From the NCBI GenBank assembly GCA_013397435.1, contig VZRG01000007.1:2446833-2510832 (forward strand): a stretch of DNA of 64,000 nucleotides, written 5' to 3'. Source of the stretch: Erythrocercus mccallii (taxonomy: Eukaryota; Chordata; Aves; Passeriformes; Dicruridae). Made by a program: the position numbers and the translations under genes. Of this stretch, positions 14,331 to 25,640 are shown in pieces; the first letter of the stretch is position 1; the number at the start of each line of letters is the position of its first letter. The notes beneath the pieces are model-generated. The model had not been told where the DNA came from, did not search any database, and saw only the letters and a program-made list of their open reading frames with translations.

Positions 14331-14364
14331 TTTTATTCTTAAGAGATCTTTTATTCTTAAGATC
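14331..14364. repeat. Two-copy tandem duplication, unit about 16-18 bp
   Basis: TTTTATTCTTAAGA occurs at 14,331 and again at 14,349, each followed by a GATC-containing end (AGAGATC and AGATC). This is a small local duplication, probably replication slippage, with no associated gene. Confidence 0.8.
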
Positions 14365-15505
14365 TTAAGATTTTGAGACTCTAAAATCTTGTTCCAAATT
14401 ATAGTACTACTTCTATTTAACTGTCTGAAACCATCCAGCAACTAATTAATAAATATTTCATAAGAATTGTTCATAAGAATATTAAGGTGCTTTCAACAAG
14501 AAAAAACCTTAGTGACTATCTTGTCAAGCACCAAGATAATATACAATTTTTATTTGCAGAAATCCTGTTATTTTCAGTACCCTTGCACAGATTTGAAGCT
14601 ATGTCTTATACTAACAATTTACTGAACAAATCTGTTGACACTCAAGTTTTTAAATTAGAATTAAGAAATAAAAAGAAAATTAGAACACTTCATTGGTGAA
14701 AATCTCTGATTGGAAAAATTATTATGATTTTAAAAATGACTTGAAATAACATCATTCACAGGATCATAATAAACTACAGAAAGATGTAAGATTGACTATT
14801 AGACTTCAAACACATTGCAGGTTCAGTAAGAATTGAATCACTGCAGTTTTACCATGTCTATTAGGTCTCAGGCTGTGTACTTTAAATTATATGGTATAAA
14901 TCTTTGCTTTAAAATGTGCTTGTAACAAAATAAGATTAATTTTACATAATTCTCTGAAATTAACATTTAAGTGATGGTTCTGTATAAATCCAAAGAAATT
15001 ACTTTATGCTGTATTTTGACACAATCAATAATCTTCCATATTTTATCTTCAATTGATTAAAAAATATCTAGTATGTGGGAGACAGAAAGTAATATTAGAT
15101 AGGCCTGTTAAGATGTCTCCTGAAAGCAGTTATATTATCACATTATACCTGAAGATAATTTCATCCCAGATGTTGAATTTATGCTTCTCTAAAAGCTGGT
15201 CAGTTTATAGGCAAATGGATTGCTGTTATGGAAGCACTCTGCGATATTTTCTGTTTCCATGCACATTTTGATGTAAATTAAAAAAAAAAAAGATTTAGAG
15301 CAATATACATTATTACCTTCTCTATAGGTCATATAAACAGAAACTGGTGTTGTGTTGTCTACTCAGATTGCAAATAGGGTGCAGACTTCTACTTAGAAAT
15401 ATTAGCACTTTACATTAGTCTTGGAATTTCAGACATAAAATCTCAAAGATATACTCTTCATTTATTATTCCTGTTATTCAAAACTTTTCTCATAAAGAAG
15501 ATACA

Positions 15506-15525
15506 TATATATATGCATATATATA
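15506..15525. repeat. 20-bp perfect palindrome in an AT run
   Basis: An alternating TA run with a central GC reads the same on both strands over 20 bases. It is likely a decayed (TA)n microsatellite that could extrude as a small cruciform. No functional context is visible. Confidence 0.85.
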
Positions 15526-16236
15526 CTACTGTATGAATAGATGTAACTATGTAGTTACTTCCAGAGTGCAACAGTTTTAAAAAGAAGTGAAGAGAGATCA
15601 AAAGGCAGTATCCACTCTGAATTTCTCAAGGGAAAAATGTGCTTGGTGTTGTTTGACCAGTATAACCTTTTGTTCTGTGGTCTACTACAAGCATAATTTG
15701 TTCTTATATTTTTCCTGCAGAGAGTATCAAGTACTCACTGTTGGTCTGACTTACAACAGAGTCAGTGTAAACAATAAAAAGTAAATGAATGATAACATTT
15801 TTAAAAAATGTTAAAAAAGTAAGAACTAGCAAACTGTTTGTGTAAAAACTGATCTCCTTGCTTCTGTGTTTTAAGAATTTAAGTACTTCTTAGCAGAATA
15901 AGTTTAAATATACTGGCCAAAGTGAAGGATGAATGGTTAGACAAACATTTCTGTAACTTATATCCTTCCACATGTGCAAGAATTCTAACAAAAGAGATGA
16001 AGAACAAATTTAGACAAGTTCTGATTAGACTCTAACTATGACTTAGCAAGATTTTGTGATTAAAGAAGTGATACACATAGATGACAGACTTTTTCAGTTT
16101 CACTCGAGATTTTAATTACTCTTTTCTGAATGAAAAAGGGAAAGCATAATAACTAGAAATGTTCCCTTTTTCAGTGTAATGCTAATCTGATACCAGCCCA
16201 TCTCCCAGTGACTCTGGAAAATCAGATATATGGTGG

Positions 16237-16812
16237 TGTGCTGGTGGTACTTGGGACAGAGGTAATTTTCTTCATGGTAGCTTGTATGGGGCTGTGTTTT
16301 GGATTTGTGCTGTGGAAACAGCATTTATAATTCAGGGCTGTTTTAGTTCCTGCTGAGCAGGGCTTGCACAGCATCAAGGCCTTTTCTGCTCCTCACCCCA
16401 CCAGCACTGGGAGTGCACAAGCAGTCAGGAGAGGACACAGCCAGGACAGCTGACCCCAACTGACCAAAGGGATATCCCACACCACGTGGCATCATTCCAG
16501 TGTTTAAAGCTGGGGGAAGAAGAAGGAAGAGGTGAACTTTCAGAGCTGTGGCATTTATATTCCTGAGTAACCACCACGTGTAATGGGGACCTGCTATCCT
16601 GGAGGTGGCTGAACTTCTGCCTGCCCATGGGAACTTCTGATTGAATTCCCCATTTTTCATGCATGGCTTTTGCTTTCCCTATTAAACTGTTGGTATCTCA
16701 ATCCGTGACTTTTCCCATTTTTACTCTCTCAACCCTCTCCTCCATTGCACTGCAAGGGAGTGAGCCAGAGGAGGTGTGAGACTTAGTTGCCGGCTGGGAT
16801 TAAACCACAGTA
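16237..16812 (+). mobile_element. ERVL-type LTR, forward, moderately old
   Basis: The order of blocks matches a widespread avian ERVL LTR as I recall it: 'taattttcttcatggtagct', 'ggggctgtgttttggattt', 'agtcaaggcc'-like text (here 'catcaaggccttttctgctcc'), 'gaccaaagggatatccca', an AAAGCTGGGGGAAGAAG box, 'ctgcccatgggaac', an ATTAAA polyadenylation signal at 16,681, and the end 'ttagttgccggctgggat taaaccac'. Limits are approximate. GGTGG before and GGTGT after could be a decayed 5-bp target duplication. No internal retroviral region is attached. The reverse-strand frames of 79-105 codons inside it are artefacts of its higher GC content. Confidence 0.88.
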
Positions 16813-19599
16813 GGTGTAAAAAAGAGAAGCAAAAGGATGACCTTATCTACTGACCAGATTTTAATTATGGAGAGTTTGATATTAAGCCAGTTTTGCAGAA
16901 TTAATTCAAAGAAATTGAATTCACAGAATTTCTAATTTCACCGGTACTTGATTGGATTTTGCCTTCATAAAATGTGTGATAGCTTGTAAAGTTCACAAAA
17001 AACAGTGGTATTCAATCAAAATAGATGAAAACAGCATAATCCCTTTGAACAGCAGAGGAAAAATTGAAGCATGCTTTTAAATGTCAACACCAGCATTAAA
17101 TTATTTCTAATTAATAATCAAATATACTTATAATTCTACTTTGTGATATCATTTATGTATCCAAGAAAAATTAAGTAAATTATTATGTTGTCAATACCAC
17201 TATTGGCATATGAGTTTACCACAAAAAATCTTAAGGTATGAATTATAAGGATGTTAATTTAAAATATTTCTGCTTAAATTGTCATTATATCAAAAATAAT
17301 AATGTTACATTAGTTTCTGATAATCTGTACCAACATTTGGATCATGCAAAAATTAGTTTTGATCCAGGGCTTATGAAATTAATTTTTCACTTAAAATTTC
17401 AAATGACCTTTCAAAGACAATTTAATTCTGATCTTAAGCACTCTTATGCAAGGAGGTCAAATGAAACAAACTTAAAAGGAGCAGATTTCATTGTGTTATG
17501 ACCATAGCATAGAACTTACATACAATATCTTCAAAGCTTTCATATTTATAAAGATTATTGTTATATTACAGACATGTTTTATGCAGCTACAATCAAAAAT
17601 ATGGGTTAGAAAGCCCTACATGTTGTTAAAGTGCCTATGGGTGCCAAATTAAAATCAACTTTCAATGAGCAACAACAGCACTCAAAGATGTGTCATATTC
17701 CCTAAGCTAAACACAGATTGAGATGTAATTGAGATAAGAAATTTATCTTCTTACCTTCCAATGATTCTTCATCAGGTAATTCTTACAAGAAATACTGGCA
17801 ACGCTCTATGTAGGGGTAAGGAAATTACCCCTCAAGGAATTATTATGGTTTCCATCAAGCACTCAATACCTCTGCAGATAATGCTATTTCCATCTATGCA
17901 GGCATAAGACTTCTAAAATAACCTTACATAAAGCAAAAGTAATAAGCTCCATCTGGAAGGTGTACCACTGAGACAAGGCTTCATTAGATTTGTAAAGAGT
18001 AGGGAATTAAGAGTAAGTAAACTTATATCTACCCCACAAGTCACTGTAAGACTGCATGTATTACCTGTTTGTCCTAGGACAGGTCACCTGAAAAGGCAGG
18101 TGAGCATTCTCCATGAGCCAAGGCAGCATTACTAAGGAGGTCCTGTAAACACTATTTGTTTCCACAGTCCTTGTCTCTTTGTGACCATTGCAGTGCAGCA
18201 AAGGTGCTGAAGCAAAGGTGGTGTATTGGGAAAACATGCTAAGAAAAATGAAGCTATCTTTATGCTCTTCTTGAGGAAAAGGGAGGAAATTTTCTTACAA
18301 AAATGGTGAAGGGCAAGGAAACAGCAGGTTAAAAAAAAAAAAAAGAGTGCATTGTTAGTATTACCCAACCTGCAGAGAAACTGCTGCATTTAATGAGCAA
18401 TCAGAATGTTCATTTAGTCTAGTGCCAGATCTTGTTTTCAAGGAGACATTTGTGCACTTAGATTGTTAATTAGCTACAGCATCCATAACCATCCCCTGCA
18501 TATAGGATAAGGGCAACAGTATAACTGAAACACATGTAGAATTATAAAATCCAAAATGAGATTTAAGGGGAGAGAAAAACATGTGAAATTGAGATTCATG
18601 TCCCTCTTTAGGTTCATGTGAATAGGACCTTTGTCAGATAATATCAACACAAATACTGTCTTTTACTGAAATATAGCAGAAATGAAATCACATTCTTCTT
18701 CTCTTGTTTCTTGGATCTGGATAGTGGAACCATATCCCATTGACTTTTTAAAATTATTTTTCAGATGTTAGTATCACAGTTAATGTGTCAAGAGAGGCAG
18801 AAAGGCTGAAAAAAATAGCCAACCAGGAATGCATTTAATATGAGATCATTATGTAATGTTTGTTCATATAGGTTACATCATGAATTCTAGTAGGGGACAA
18901 ATCATTAGGTTTTAAACTTTGGAGCTTTAATTTTGATGACACAACACAGACTACTACAGTAGTACATATACCCAGTTGTAGGATTAGGCTTTATAAAGCC
19001 TAAACTAATTTGAACTAGGTAACTAAAGTGACCACAAGCAAAGTTACGCTGAGGGTATTCAGTTCTCTGTACTGATTGCATTGCAGTGTCTTGCATACCT
19101 TACTGATTTTGAAATGAAATAGAAAGTTATACCAATTTTTCATATTCCTTTCACATCAAACACATAACAATTTTTAACAAAGAAGAAAATGTAAAACATA
19201 TTTTGTAAGCTGAATTCTTACCGCTCATGTGGGAAATCAATAGAAGCATAATCAATAAACAAGGCACCCTTCTGCCTTGTCCAAGCAACAGAATTAAGAT
19301 TTCATGTTTGCTCTTCAGCTTCATGTCTGGAAACATTTTTATCTCATTCATGTTCCAGGAGTTGGCATACAAGTCCTCAGGAACTAAGCTTTCACTTCTG
19401 TATCATGTTTCAAGATGTTGTCGTGAGGACAGCATGTTCTCTTGGTCCAAATGGCCACCAATTGCTTCACATGAACAACTAAACTCTCTTTATCTGTAAG
19501 TGAAAAGAAGGGGCAGCAAGACATGCCCTATCATCTTTCCAGCCTTTGACGTGGCTAGCTAGAGTTGGCAGGATCCAAAGGAAGGTGTTTTATTTGAAC
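16813..19599. other. Unique AT-rich DNA, no gene seen
   Basis: About 2.8 kb with short chance open frames only. An A14 run occurs near 18,330. Nothing here shows a domain, splice structure or repeat family that I recognise. Confidence 0.5.
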
Positions 19600-20135
19600 T
19601 GACAGAAACTGGAGTCAGAGGAGGTTCCTGAATGCTGTGGCTGCTCCAGTCTACCCATGGTGCTTTCTCCAAGTCACTGAGGGGATGAGTTGGACCATGC
19701 CTTCATTACATCCTTCTGCATATTCCTTTTACAGTGTGAATGTAGCACAGGATGCCTGTTGGGTGCCAGGAGGCTCTTTTAGGCATAAATCATGCTGCAT
19801 CAAGGTAGACAGACCAGTAGATGCCTGCCAGATGTCTGCTGGGAACTCAACACAGTGAGAAGAAGGAGTCTAGGGGGTCCTTAGAGTATATGGAGGATGG
19901 CTTTTTGTCATGGCTAGTGAGTGAGCCTGCCAGGGGTGGTGCCTCTCTTGACCTGATGTGTACAAGCAGAAAAGGTATGGTGGTCAGAGACCATGTGGGT
20001 GAGCATGAAATAACAGAGTATTTCAATATTTGGTGAAACAAGAAGGGGTATCAACAAAACTTTTACACCAGACTTTTAGAGGGCAGACTTCAGCCTGTTC
20101 AGGATGCTTGTTCAGAGAGTACCTTGGGAGATGTG
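19600..20135 (+). mobile_element. CR1 LINE ORF2 fragment, endonuclease end
   Basis: From about 19,820 the sequence follows the region between the CR1 endonuclease and reverse transcriptase domains in the sense direction: 'gagtctagggggtcc', 'agtgagcctgccaggggtgg', 'gaccatgtgggtgagcatgaaataacagag', 'gtatcaacaaaactt', 'gagggcagacttcagcctgttcagga'. The open frame 19,821-20,036 contains DHVGEHEIT, where APE-type endonucleases normally have an SDH motif; the serine and aspartate are changed here. Homology upstream to 19,600 is weaker. The copy lacks its 5' end, most of the reverse transcriptase and the tail, so it is an internal, dead fragment. Confidence 0.85.
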
Positions 20136-21821
20136 GGGGATCCAAACTAATTTAAGGAATCTGCATCACAAAACTAGCTGTCCTGTTGTGGTTACTTTCA
20201 GTGAATTAATTTGTTCTTGTTCCCAGCACTTTACTGTGCCTATGTAGGTTCACTTCATTTTTTTTCATAATTTGGATGCCTCATTTGAGACCACCAAAAT
20301 CTTCTATTTTTCATTTAAAACCTATCTGATTGCCTTCCCACCTTAAAGTAATTCTTCAAATATGGCTTTTTTTTTTTTTTGCAGTTTTTCTTTCCTTTAG
20401 ACTGGAACCAGCACTGTATGCATTTGTTCTCGATGAGATTCTAACAAAACAAACAAGAATAGAAAAAGCCTCAGCAAAATTTTAATTCAAATGGCACAAG
20501 GCATTTAAGAAAAGTGAAAATTGGAAATTAGAATGATCCTGTGTGGATCAATATGGAACCATTATAATATGACCAATTTTTCAAAACGCTGAAAAAGGGA
20601 AAAACACACAATGAAAACAAGAAATGGATGATAGACTACTCTAATAGAATTTTCTTTTTTCCCCTGTAGAATGGCCAATTTGGAATGGCTTCAGTTGTGG
20701 TCAGAAGATAAAAATAAATATTGTCTCTAAAGGAAATGTTTCATATGTTATGAAAAAATGCACATCATTTTTGTTTGAATGAACAGTTGAGTCTTCATCA
20801 GCTTCATCAATCATCTTCATCAACAAATTCCTCTTCAAAAAAGTTAATACTGTGACAATTCAAGACACTGCAAATGACAGTTCAGTGAAGCATAGATAGA
20901 GAATTAAGAGCTAGTAGAGAGCTACCTCTAGAATAATAATCTTGCAAGGAAACTGCACATATCACATTCAAGTCAGATGACTATTGGTCACTCTCTAGTC
21001 TTTGGTGGCTAATCAGTACTGTCTAACTAAAAGCTAAAAACAGAGTAAGAGAATTAGCAAAATACAAGGGAAATAGACCGTCTTCTCTTGGGGAATTACC
21101 TCTTCAGTTATTAGAACTCTGTAAAACTCTGTGGGGAGTGTAGATGGAGACAGAGAGAATGGGGAAGAGGAAATAAAGAAGGATAGAGGAAAACTTCCAA
21201 TCTAACTATATATTGTCAAGTTGTATAAAAAAAGCTAGACCCCCCCATCTCTAATCATCTTGGAAGTGCCTACTAATGAATTCATGTTAGAAGGCACTTG
21301 TCATGGTAACTGCAGACAAAATTTTATCTCATCAAAAGCATGAGTATAATAATGTAACATTCTCACTATTCCATATATCCTGTTTTCAGAAGACTACATC
21401 CTATATAATTCATCTTGACTCACAAAGCTACTTCATTTATGTCCCTGTAGTAATGTGCTTTATGGAGTAGACAGCTGAGGTCTGAAAGCAATACAGCAAT
21501 ATATCCTGACTTGCAAGATATTACTATTACCACATAGATACATCAGTGATATGACCAGCAGAAGTGTCTGCCCCTCAGGCCTTGAATATCATAAGATGTA
21601 AGCTGTTTGCGGTCTAAAATTCCATGGAAGTTAGTGGAAGTTTGTGTCAGTTTAATGCCTTTAAGCCCTACCTTCATCCAGCTTTGAATATCTGAAGCAG
21701 TTAGGGCTTTTGACTATCTTTTCTACAAACCTTCAAAAGAAAGCTAGCCATCCATTCTCAGAGAACAGCTTTCAGTGTTTCTCTGTCTTCTGCCATCCTC
21801 TGGGACTATAACAACTTTACA
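20136..21821. other. Unique AT-rich DNA, no gene seen
   Basis: About 1.7 kb of low-GC sequence with a short T run (about 20,368-20,381) and a degenerate CTTCATCAA-type run at about 20,793-20,825. No open frame of interest and no recognisable element. Confidence 0.5.
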
Positions 21822-21826
21822 GTTAT

Positions 21827-22388
21827 TGTCTTAGGTTACAGTGTAAGATGTAATGAGAAGTATGTATTCTACCACCATCTTCATAAGCCGTTAAAACCAA
21901 GTGCAGTAGTGTTCCTTATCTCATCCATGACTCATCCCTGATAACTCCCTCTGGGGGCTATCTTCTGCTAATTGGCCATCAAGTCTCATTGCATGACTCA
22001 TAAAATTACATTATCCCATTTTGAGATGCTCCACCCAGGGGGAGGAGCCTGGCATTCCGACCTGGGTATAAACTGAGGTTTGGAACACCACAGGTGGCCT
22101 TATCCACTGGATTCCCAGAGGAAGACTGGACCCTTCTACACCACCACTGGTCCTTCAGAGGAAGACCACATTGTTCTACAGGATCACTGCTTCAACAGAA
22201 CCACATCTGTCACTCCAGGAGGATTGCAACCACCATTTAATCGGCCTGCTACCAGCACCCTGACCAACAGGGTGTCAGATTGTAATCTGACTCTGAGTGT
22301 TTCTCTGCTATTGCATTTATTTTCATTTTCCTATCAAATTGTAGTTATGACTTGGGATCTCCCACTGGTTTGCTTTCAAACTAGTACA
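21827..22388 (+). mobile_element. Solo LTR (5-bp TSD, ERVL-like), forward, short subfamily
   Basis: A 562-bp block starts TGTCTTAGGTTAC and ends CTAGTACA, flanked on both sides by GTTAT (21,822-21,826 and 22,389-22,393). A 5-bp target duplication fits ERVL or class I retroviruses. Blocks shared with the LTRs at 47.1 and 54.3 kb include 'ctctgggggctatc', 'attggccatcaagt', 'gagatgctccaccc' and 'caacagggtgtcag'. A TATAAA box lies at about 22,067. It is shorter than those two (562 versus 736-742 bp) and has an unrelated 3' end, so it is a distinct, more diverged subfamily. The 105-codon open frame at 22,080-22,397 lies within it and is not a gene. Confidence 0.9.
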
Positions 22389-22393
22389 GTTAT

Positions 22394-22829
22394 TTGAGTG
22401 GAAGATGCCATTAAAAAAAAAAGGTGAATTAACCATACAGCAATTGAACACCATGCAAGATTTTGTATTCATTATATTCTTTATAGGATTTTCGTGAATG
22501 AGTCACAGAATGTAAAGCTTTGAAAATCATGACTAGCCACAGCTGGAACACAATCATTAGTGCCACCTTGACATGGGTTTTCTGTGTGACAAAACACATT
22601 GGCAAGTGGAACTGAAAGGTAAGTTAAGTAGTTAGGTAAGTTAGGTTAGGTGGTCAGCCCTTCAGAGAGCATGAACATCACTTTGAACCTCAATTATAAA
22701 ACTAGTGTCCATCAACAGGCAAAATTTTTTCCCCACTTTAGAATTCTGAATGAAATTGTTTAGGGAAGAGGGACCTATAAAGGAGACAAAATGTTCCATA
22801 ATCACAATGTTAAGGAATTATAAAACGAG
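22394..22829. repeat. Spacer between two LTRs with a GTTAGGTAA-like degenerate tandem
   Basis: This 436-bp spacer is unique AT-rich sequence apart from a short degenerate tandem of AGGTAAGTTA/GTTAGGTAA units at about 22,618-22,652. I see no gene. Confidence 0.5.
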
Positions 22830-23525
22830 AGAAATGGTGACTACCAGCTAGCACCTTCACAACAGCTTTCTCCCTCTCGTCCCACACACCAGAGAAAAAC
22901 ACAAATTGTGGACTGAATAAAGACAGGGAGTTCACTTAGCAGTTATTCTCATGAACAAAACAGACTCATCTTGGGAATTTAAGTGAATTAATCTAAGTAT
23001 TTAACTACTGATTCAGATATTTGGAAACAAATAGTACAAACACTTAGGGAGAACACAGTTTTTCTCCCTCCCCAAGCTTGTCTCCACTCCAGATAGATCT
23101 CCTCCCACCTTTTTATCAGCACAGGTTACACTCAGTCTCTTCAGTGAGATAATGGCAGCTCAGGGAAAGATCAGGACATAAGAGTTTCTCTCAGTTAGTC
23201 CTTTCTTCTCACTCTCCACAAAGGGCTGCAGTCCCTATTGGAATATCTGCTCTACTAATCTGCTGAGTACCTCCTTTTTATTCTCCTCTGACCTTGGTGT
23301 TCCTGGTTTTTTTCTTCCTTGAATTCTTCATCGTCTCTCTGTGGCATTTTGTGACCCTTCTTAAATATGTTTTCCCACACTTGACGGTGGCTGATGTGGT
23401 AATCTGTGTCCCTTGGCAGGACTGTTGGATCCAGTTGTGTCTGGCTTGGGGCGTCCCCTGGTCTATCTTCACAGACACCACCTCTGTAGTTCCTCAGTGA
23501 CCACATTTGGATGCTTGCATCCAAT
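22830..23525 (-). mobile_element. Old ERV LTR of a common avian family, reverse strand
   Basis: Read on the reverse strand, the order of blocks matches a very abundant bird LTR as I recall it: a CTACAG-(A)GGTGG-TCTGTGAAG start region near 23,490, a CCACCGTCAAG region, ATATTTAAGAAGG promoter text near 23,360, an ACCAAGGTCAGAG box, one GGACTGCAGCCC unit, and the 3' part around 22,915-22,990 with CCAAGATGAGTCTGTTTTG followed by the U5 end. In intact members the middle carries several GC-rich repeats of the TGCAGCCC type; only one is recognisable here. Substitutions are numerous, so it is old. Both ends are approximate and no target duplication could be fixed. Overlapping open frames on both strands (23,255-23,524) are not genes. 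Confidence 0.78.
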
Positions 23526-24893
23526 CTAAGGGCTTTGGAAGAGAAACCTTTCTAAAATATCTACTTGACTGAAAGACCATACTTTTGAAAACAAACCCTG
23601 AAGATGTCATGGTTTTCACTTGTGATGAGTGAGTATATTACAGTGACAGGTCTTGCAGTGTGCAACTGAGAGTCTTACAGAGTAGTCACTTCTAGAAGAA
23701 GGAAATATCACAAATGCAGTGTTTTCTCATCATATCTTTGAATAATATAATCATGACATCCTTTCAAATATTTAAACTGCTCTAGTTAGGGAATGATAGA
23801 AAAGTCTTACTTTCCCCCTCACTTGTTACACATTTCTTGAGCTAGGAAGTTCCAGTATATCTGTTATTGCATGGCAAATGTTTACACAGTCTATTTGTGG
23901 AACAAAAACTTTGAAAATTAAATAAATCATGTCAATGCTTGATTCATTTGCATCTAATTTCACCTGTATTTTGTGAAGCACAGCAGACTTATAACATTGC
24001 AATTCATTTCACCTTTTCTGAGCAGAGATTGCAAGCTAAGATTTACAGTGCATCTCTGTTCAGGGAGGTTCTATGAATTCCTGATACCATGGGCTGTAAC
24101 AAATACAGACAAAAGGCATTCTAAAATCATTTGTACTTTAAGTTAGTTAAACACTGAAATAAGTGATGACCTAGTAGGCTCATGTATCTGTTACTCATGT
24201 GAAATCCTGCAGTGCACAATAGATGGCAAATATTTTGTAAAAAACATGTATTGTAATACCTCAAGTCCTGATGGCAGTCCTTTTCCCTGCTGTCATATTG
24301 TACAGGACCATATAAACCCTACAAAACTGGTCCTGAACTTCAAGTACCATCTAAAGCCTACAGTAGATTCTGCAGTATGAGAGAATTAATTCAGTTTCTC
24401 TGTAAAAATTGTGACACCGCTATATGGCTCTAAAATATTTCAAAGCCTTTTTCAGTATCACAATCACAAACTGTTGCACCAAACTCCATCACCCCTACAC
24501 CCATAACACCAAATTATTTTCAGAGGAACTGCCCATGTGTAAGTGAGAAAGTTATTTGGCTTGATGTTTTGGCTACAACTGAAGAACATGGAGGCAAAGG
24601 TATTTTCCCTCCTTTTGAATCTTGATACTCTAATTATGTGCAATGATGGTTCAAGCATCAAACCTACTTTGAGGAAAAGATGTTATAAGCACGGATTTGA
24701 TTTGTCTCAATTGCTGAAAATAAGGAAAAGGAGTAAAAGAGTGGTTGTTTGTCTGTTTTGCAGGCAAATGGTGAAAAATGTGGAGAAAGTGGAATTCTAG
24801 ACATTTATCTAGTAAAACTGGGATACATTTTATTCATTATATATTGATCTCACTAAGTTTGACAGATCCAGTACTACTAATTTCTAGCTATTA

Positions 24894-24935
<42 letters not shown>

Positions 24936-25170
24936 TATTATGACAATTCTAAAAACTCAGCATTCATCCAGGTGTTGGAAACTTCCCTTTCCTTGATAGC
25001 AGGCCAGTTCTGGGGGGAAGATACGCCAATGTTTCCCTCAACGTCTTTTGTTAATTAAGCTACAACTTCAAGAAGAACCAAGCTGGTTTTGAATCAGTCA
25101 CTTATTTCGTCACACATTCGCTTTTAAGTATATGACTGGAGTGCAAATTAGGATGACGACATGAACTATC
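23526..25170. other. Unique AT-rich DNA containing a T38 tract
   Basis: About 1.6 kb with no recognisable gene. The forward frame 24,543-24,800 (85 codons) has no family signature. The long T run at 24,897-24,934 is listed separately. Confidence 0.5.
24897..24934. repeat. Uninterrupted poly(T), 38 bases
   Basis: A pure T tract of 38 bases. It could be the poly(A) tail of a reverse-strand retrocopy, but no such copy is recognisable on the left side (lower coordinates would hold the flank, higher coordinates the retrocopy body). CR1 does not end in poly(A), so CR1 does not explain it. It may simply be an expanded homopolymer, and its exact length in the assembly is unreliable. Confidence 0.9.
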
Positions 25171-25345
25171 ATAGAATCACAGCATGGTTCAGACTAGAAA
25201 GGACTTTAAAGGCCTTTAAAATTTTCCAGGGATGGGGCCACCTCTCTGGGCAACTGTTTCAGTGGTTCACCACCCTCATCATAAAAAAATTCTTCATTAT
25301 GTCCAGTCTGAATCTACATGATTTTGAGACCATTGACCCTTGTCT
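25171..25345 (-). mobile_element. CR1 LINE 3' end, old reverse copy
   Basis: The forward strand reads 'catagaatcacagcatggtt', then 'gactagaaaggac', 'gatggggccacctctctggg', 'caactgtttcagtggttcaccaccctcat' and 'aaaaaattcttcat'. This is the reverse complement of the CR1 tail and the end of ORF2, where the HWNxLP block lies. It is truncated and diverged. A second CR1 piece in the opposite orientation starts about 50 bp to the right. Confidence 0.85.
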
Positions 25346-25394
25346 GATGGCACAGACCCTACTAATATTGTATACTCTGAAGAGCATGAGTGTG

Positions 25395-25640
25395 CTGGAA
25401 CACCAACAGTTTGGAAAGTCCCTCAGAGGATCCTTTGTAGATATTCTTTACAGTTCTGAGCCCCATAATTTATAAAGGACAAGGGGGTACCTGAACATGT
25501 CCCGAGGAGGGCACTAAGTTGGGGAAGGGGCTGGCAGACACGTCCCCTGAGGAGTGGCTGAAGGCACTGGGTTTGTCTTGTTCAGCTGAAGAAATCTATA
25601 AAATTCCATGTCCAGGTGAGAGTAAAGGGACTAGGAGACA
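25395..25640 (+). mobile_element. CR1 LINE ORF2 fragment, forward, beside a reverse CR1
   Basis: Sense blocks of CR1 ORF2 are present: 'cagttctgagcccc', 'gtcccgaggagggcactaag', 'ggaaggggctgg', 'cctgaggagtggctgaaggcactgggtttg' and 'gttcagctgaag'. The open frame from 25,519 includes PEEWLKALGL, matching the YEERLRELGLF block near the CR1 C-terminus. The piece has no 3' tail and no catalytic domain. Together with the reverse fragment at 25,171 it forms a head-to-head pair of different parts of CR1. Confidence 0.82.

Larger units (their letters stand above)
12028..16236. other. Unique AT-rich DNA with small local duplications, no gene seen
   Basis: About 4.2 kb with only short open frames. A small tandem duplication of a TTTTATTCTTAAGA unit lies at 14,331-14,364, and a perfect AT palindrome centred on GC lies at 15,506-15,525. 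A strong-looking splice acceptor (pyrimidine tract plus CAG at about 15,719) precedes 20 open codons and a stop. Alone it is too short to call an exon. Confidence 0.5.

Noticed and set aside
15720..15784. Possible terminal exon after a strong TTTTTCCTGCAG acceptor
   Set aside because: Only 20 codons, low complexity at the end, no partner exon.
16343..16664. Reverse open frames of 105 and 79 codons
   Set aside because: They lie inside a forward ERVL-type LTR and reflect its higher GC content.
22618..22652. Telomere-like GTTAGG units
   Set aside because: Only a few imperfect GTTAGG/GTTAAG units are present, not a TTAGGG array; likely a local degenerate repeat.
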